NCBI RefSeq assembly: GCF_043641665.1
Contig: NC_092197.1
Location: forward strand, 15,072,148-15,136,147
From: Enoplosus armatus
Taxonomy: Eukaryota > Chordata > Actinopteri > Centrarchiformes > Enoplosidae
DNA length: 64,000 nucleotides
Direction of reading: 5' to 3'
The translations under genes and the position numbers were made by a program. A model generated the notes under the pieces. It did no database searches. It was not told the DNA's origin and saw only the letters and a program-made list of their open reading frames with translations. Position 1 is the first letter of the stretch, and every line of letters begins with the position of its first letter. Positions 58,673-64,000 of this stretch are shown here, piece after piece.

Positions 58673-61600
58673 CATCTTTCTGGAATTAGAAGTAAATATA
58701 GCCTGTCATTTCATTCAATTCACATTTTATAACCTTTTGTACGTAACCTTTCGATTAAGTCTTTGATGTGGAGTTACAAATATCAGGTGACATTTTTTTG
58801 TTTTCCCAAAGTGACGCATTTCCTATTGAAATGTGACGTTCTGCCATCTGCTCACTACAGGAACAGTTCAGTGAGCCCTGCTGAACCCTGAGGACTCCAC
58901 CTGTGTAATTAGCAGAAGGCGTAGTAGAAGTAGAAGTCTGAGCTTGTCACATAGAAATGTAAGTTAGTTTATCAGGTTTGTTAAAGGTATAGTAGCTTTA
59001 CAAATTTCACTATGAGTTAGATGATGAAGGTCAACATGTTGACATGACTGAAGTGGATAGCTAAAGGCCTTTTTTTGGGGGGGAACACCGACCTGTAAAC
59101 ATCTACAGTTCCCATCACAGCCAATTTAAAATAAATGCAGTTCTCTATATACTTTACTATTAATGAATGAAGATTAACTGAGAAACAGCAAAGGCAGAGA
59201 CAGAAATTGAAGTACTACACATCTATCTGTTATGGACACACTTAAGTTACCAACTATTGGAATTTAATTAAGCAACATTCATTTGTTTAATCCATTCATT
59301 TGTTATTATTGAAAAAAAAAAAAAGTCTGCCATTTATTTTCTAAATTAGTATGAGGCTTCAAATCAAGAGGGTATCTTCCAAAGTTATAGTCTTTTTGGA
59401 ACATAGTTGACTTTTTCTGACCCATAATTTTGGAAGATCCCCACTTGACATGTCGAACTCACACTCTTCCTCCTATTAACTTCAGATAAACTAGCATGCA
59501 TTTTGAGGACCCCAGATTTTGTCCCCATCAGTTACATTGGAAGCACATTATGAAGGGATCTTTTGATGGCCAGTATGAACAAGAGGAATGATTACAGCGA
59601 GCAGAAACTGTATTGATGTCCATATGTGTGTCATTACTTGGACAAACGGTGAACCTTTCCTATAAAATGGCAAACCAAAGCTTGCAGGCTCCTCTGTCCA
59701 CCACCACCTGCATTTCCACAGCCTTTGTCTGCCTGTCTTCTATGATTTATGTTCAAATGATCCGGATAAAGGATTAAACAGTCTGTGAAGAAATGTTCAA
59801 ATGATAAATAAAAATAAAATAAAAATCATAAAGCACCCAAACACTGAACAGAGTATGTAAGTACCGTGCAGGTGAGTTGTGTACAGTATATTTTAGTTGT
59901 AGTGACAGTGTTTCAGGTTACTCAAGTCATACCTTTTCGCACTGTTCTTCAAACTAATGACTGCAGGTCTGTGTGTGTGCGTGCGAGAGAGGGGGACAGG
60001 TGATGACTTAACTATTTCATAATACTCCCATCCTTTCACCTGATGTGAAATGAGCAAAAGGTATTCTTCCTTTTCCCAGAATTCCTCGCAATATAGGCAG
60101 CACACTGAGAAAGAAAACGATTCCTTAAGAGATGAAGACAGATGTCCGATCGGGAGACAAAGGTACGAGAATGTGTACGAGGTATGAGAAGAGTGTGACG
60201 AAGATTTTGCTTGTCACAGAGAGTAGGAGAAACATGAGGTTCAAGAGAGTTATTATGAGCACCTGATTTACTCATCAATACAAAACTGCAATCCCTCTCT
60301 TCTCTTTACCTTTTCCTCCTTTCTTTGTCTATTGACAAATTGATCCTGAGAAAACTATCCAACTCTTTCGACTTTAAAGGATAATTATCTCCAACCGGGA
60401 TTTCTTTGCTCTCAGTTTCACCATCAAGTCTATTGATTGTTTTGAAAATCAGGCTTTATGCATCTCAAGTTGACAGGAAAAGAGGCTCAAAACACATGTA
60501 ACCACATCAAACTACTCATAATCCATTGTCTGAAACTTGCAATATGGCAAATTAAGGAAAAACTGAGAAACTCACATAAAACACAAAAACACAAAAATCC
60601 CCTTCCAGTGAAACGCTACTTTAGGTCCAGTGTACATGTAGGATAGAGGTTCAGACACCAGAGGTTCAGACAGAGGCAATGGAGGTCAGCCGAAAAAAAA
60701 TCAACAATCAACACAAAACAAATGTGAGAAATGCAATTTTACAATGTCAAACACATTAACCCCCAATTTGTGAAAATCTTTAAAACACATCTTGGAATAT
60801 TTTAAATACAGCCCACCACTCTCCCTGATGAATTCAAAATCCCTCCATGTGTCTACAAAAGATTCATCCCCTGCGCCTTCCGGGCACGGCTTTTTTCCAA
60901 GATATCTAAGATGGGACAAATGTGCACATTGTGCTCAATGTGGGCTTTACTACTAAATGCATTCAATCATCCCCCAACAGGGGAATTGATCAAGATCAAA
61001 GGGGTGATGATGATGCCCATGTGGAAAAGCATATGTGAATAACTACTTAAAAAACAGGACATGTCTGAAACTGAATCTGCATCCTCAAGGATTTCTGTGT
61101 GAATCTAGTCGCAGAAGTCTTTTGTGTTCATTGATGTGATACCCAAGGAGCACTAGGTGTCAAGATATTGCAATGGACCCGATGAACATATGACATTTAA
61201 TTGCATCACTTAAGTTTCCTACTCATCTTGCTCAGCATTCGTAAATATATACTCTATAAGAACATGTCCTCCCTCTTAGGCTGGCTCCACTGTGGGGATT
61301 GCAAGGAGATCAAAAGAGATCTAAAGAATCTGGTCAGGTGAACTACACCCTGTGTAGTTCATGTACCTCAGATGTGCAGTTGGCACACGTTCAGGAGCCA
61401 GAACAAAGCCTTACTACCTTTGTTATTTTGTAATGTCTTCCACAAACTTTACTGTAGGTTTGTAAGGCTGATTAAAAGTAATAAATTCCTACTTGGAGCC
61501 ATTCCAACATGCTGATTCACGTCCTTTGAGTCAGTCTGATTCTTATTTCCTTTATTACATAAACACCTATGACTGATGTGTTACTTTTAGATTCAGCACA

Positions 61601-64000
61601 GTGTAGGCAGTGAGCAAAGAGACTTTTTCTCCTCTCTCTCCTCGTCTTTCCTATGACAAAACACTAAAGCCAATCCTCAAATAGTCAGTCCACCTCCATA
61701 TCTTCCTCCTCCTCAGAAGGGGCAGCTCACGTTTTCCTGACTATCTGCTCCTCCGTTTGGCTGGCATTATTTCTGTCTCTTTCTCTTCCCATCACCTATC
61801 ATATAAACTAGCGACAAGCCCGTCTGTCTGCCTGTCTGTCTCTTTCTACCTTTGCCTCATGAACTCTCTTTCTCTTTATATTTCATTCTGCCTCACCGTC
61901 TCTCCTCTCACTGGAGGCAGTGCTGGGTGTTCCCTATTAACAAGTGGCCATTTCTCAATATAAAAAGTGAAAGTTCCATCCACTTGTTAGTGAGACCTTG
62001 CCAGATGACCCCCTTTTCCTAAATGAAATTCATTGCTGCTATTTGAAATACTACTGTAGGCTAACCAGAGAAGTTTTACATAATTCCTTTAATTGATTAA
62101 TGCAAATTTTAAGGAATGAATAATCAATCTTTGTTAAGGTAAATTCCATTATATAAAAAAAAGTACTGTAATGCAAATGGATAATTATTAGGCAATCAAT
62201 AGCTGTCCTGTCCTGAATCCAGGCTTCAAGAACAGGTTTTCAATGGGAGTCATTAGTGGCAGACTCAAAGACGATCCGGGAAACTCGAGATATTTGCTGC
62301 ATGAGTTGTTTCTGCTCCACCTTAAGAGACACAAGATATGCCATGTGAGATACAATGTGAGACAAACACTTCAAGTCCAACTGAAATTAGATTGCATTTT
62401 TTTGTCTGCTACAGCACACATATCTGCTGTGTAAATCATCTGTCCTGTGGACTCCTGGGATAAAAGGGAGAAATGTACATTTTTTAGGTTTTGGTTTTAT
62501 GAATTGATTTGAATTTTTTTCTCACTTGCTTCTCAGGGCTTCCATAGTGGAAACTGTCCTCATCAGAAAAAAATAGTCTATGGTCACGTTAGTGGCTTTG
62601 GAAGGCACTGACAAACAACCTTTTTCATTTGCCTTTTTCATCAGTTTGCAAAGTTACCCATGGGAAAATCAGCAGCACAAATACATGACTGGGAATTCAG
62701 TCAAGCTCAAAACTTATATTCAGTCTCCAGTGAATGTATTTAAATTTTTTTTTTTGGAAAACTTTTATTCTGCGCCCAGCAGCCAAATCAGCTACAACGA
62801 TCTACCCAGACAGTTGGTGTTCAGCGGGAGTCGGAAGAGAAGACGAAAGGAGAGCGAAGCAGAGCTGAACCACACTCTAACGTTTGCATGTTGTTTTAAG
62901 ATTCATAACCACGCACAAAATAATATATGGTAGTAAAGACAGTCAGAAAAATATGGTCTGAGGTCATTCTCACAAACAGTTTTTTAATTTCTTTGCTTTT
63001 CTTAAAAAGTCTGGTTCACAGGCATTTCCTGCTTTTCCACTGATTAATTGGATCGGGGAGAGAATTTTACTTTTTCTTTCTTCTTTTGGGGTCACAGTGG
63101 AGGTAGAACTTTAAGGAGGATTTCGAAAAGCCACATCCTTCCCCTTAGTCACACCTTTCAAAATAAATAAACTCCAAATCACAAGCAAGAGAGGAAAAAA
63201 AATATGTACTATGTATCAGACCTTGGCCCATTTTGTATCTTTCTGCTTGTGTGTCTGGATCAACTCTTTTGTCCTCTCTCATGAATCTTTTCACTCACAA
63301 ACATCACCAATAACTAGCTGCCTTTATGCCTTCGTGAAAGATCAAATGAGGCGACTGTTGTGTCAACTAGACAGGTTAAAGCCGTATTTAGATTAATATT
63401 TAATGGTGAGAGACAGAGAGAATAAAATGTACATTATATTTTACTTACCTTTCAAGGAATTTGCTCAGTTTTTAGGCTTCTTGGTGGCTGGCAAGATAAA
63501 TTATGTGTACCTCAAGTATATTCAAATAAATATTTCATTGTGACAGGATCAGCTTTTTTTTTTGTCAAATGATGAAAGTGTTCCCTGAAAATGATCCAGC
63601 AAAGAAGTAAGCACTTTGTTCAGACAGAGTGACAGTTTTGCTGCCTCTGCAGCACTTGTGATTTGCAGAAATCTTACGGCAGAGGTAAACTGAATCCTGT
63701 TGGAAGACATTTTCAAAAGAGCACAGGTTTGAGTGATACGTACATTCAGACAGTGAGGTTAATACAAATCAAACTTCAAGTCAGAGATTAACCATATGAA
63801 TGTCACTGCTTTTGCTTAGAAAAAAAAAAACTAAATGGATTTGTGTTTTTATTTGTCTGGAAGGCTGATGGAGGTTTCAGCCATTCCTAGACATACTTTA
63901 TGAAACATTGGTGGATTACAGTTGGAAATACAGTATGTCTTAACAAGCTCATCCCTTCTCAGTGCCTCTCAAGCTGCTCCCTTCCATAAAATTACTCTGA
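58670..64000. other. Non-coding, about 5.3 kb
   Basis: No gene, RNA or repeat is recognised with confidence. A pyrimidine-rich stretch lies at 61620-61910. A 117-codon open frame at 62580-62933 contains an RKRRRKE basic run in a G+C-richer patch (62770-62880) but matches no family I know. Short A or T runs are scattered throughout. Confidence 0.35.

Noticed and set aside
1..64000. CRISPR arrays, operons, ribosome binding sites, prokaryotic terminators
   Set aside because: No regularly spaced direct repeats with unique spacers, and the sequence has all the marks of vertebrate nuclear DNA.

Overview
This 64-kb window looks like non-coding nuclear DNA from a ray-finned fish, most likely a percomorph teleost. 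The composition is A+T-rich. There are many long (GT)n/(CA)n microsatellites. Several dispersed repeats have wording I recognise as common in teleost genomes: the 'TTACTTAAGTAAAAGT' MITE, the 'AAGGCAAATTTATT...CATTTCATAC' repeat, the 'CACTCAGTGGCCACTTTATTAG' repeat and the 'TACTTTGGTTTATGACCAAATACCTG' repeat. Family attributions rest on memory and on copies compared inside the window; no database was searched.

I find no protein-coding exon, rRNA, functional tRNA, operon or CRISPR array that I can support. Open reading frames are short (at most about 154 codons), and the longest are low-complexity translations of microsatellites or of repeat DNA. The window is best read as part of a gene desert or of one or more very long introns; which of the two cannot be told from this sequence.

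Layout. 0-4.3 kb: a nested transposon pair (312-916 with a second repeat inside), a 236-bp inverted-repeat element (2377-2612), a decayed LINE reverse-transcriptase piece (3560-3750) and a tRNA-Ser-like relic (4108-4195). 4.3-22 kb: mostly unique AT-rich sequence, one long repeat copy (7425-8100), GT/CA tracts, and candidate conserved regulatory stretches (12.5 kb, 18.0 kb, 20.9 kb). 22-34 kb: an LTR-like repeat (22.3 kb), a pair of repeat families that recur in opposite orientation at 27.2 and 33.2 kb, a decayed Ty3/Gypsy RNase H fragment (30.5-30.96 kb), and TA-rich tracts. 34-44 kb: more teleost repeats, a decayed LINE fragment (37.8-38.1 kb), a long repeat (41.06-41.77 kb), and an 18-C run next to a long pyrimidine tract (44.0 kb). 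44-64 kb: two inverted copies of one MITE (46.2 and 51.1 kb), a second LTR-like repeat copy (50.6 kb), a MITE with clean 19-bp termini and a TA target duplication (58.2 kb), then about 5 kb with nothing recognisable.

The clearest results visible in the sequence itself are the terminal inverted repeats with target duplications (312-916, 2377-2612, 58224-58501), the Gypsy RNase H fragment with correctly spaced catalytic-type aspartates, and a set of TAATTA-centred palindromes or repeats (17985, 31231, 33651, 42124) that could be homeodomain enhancer sites. I did not find a convincing undescribed biological system.
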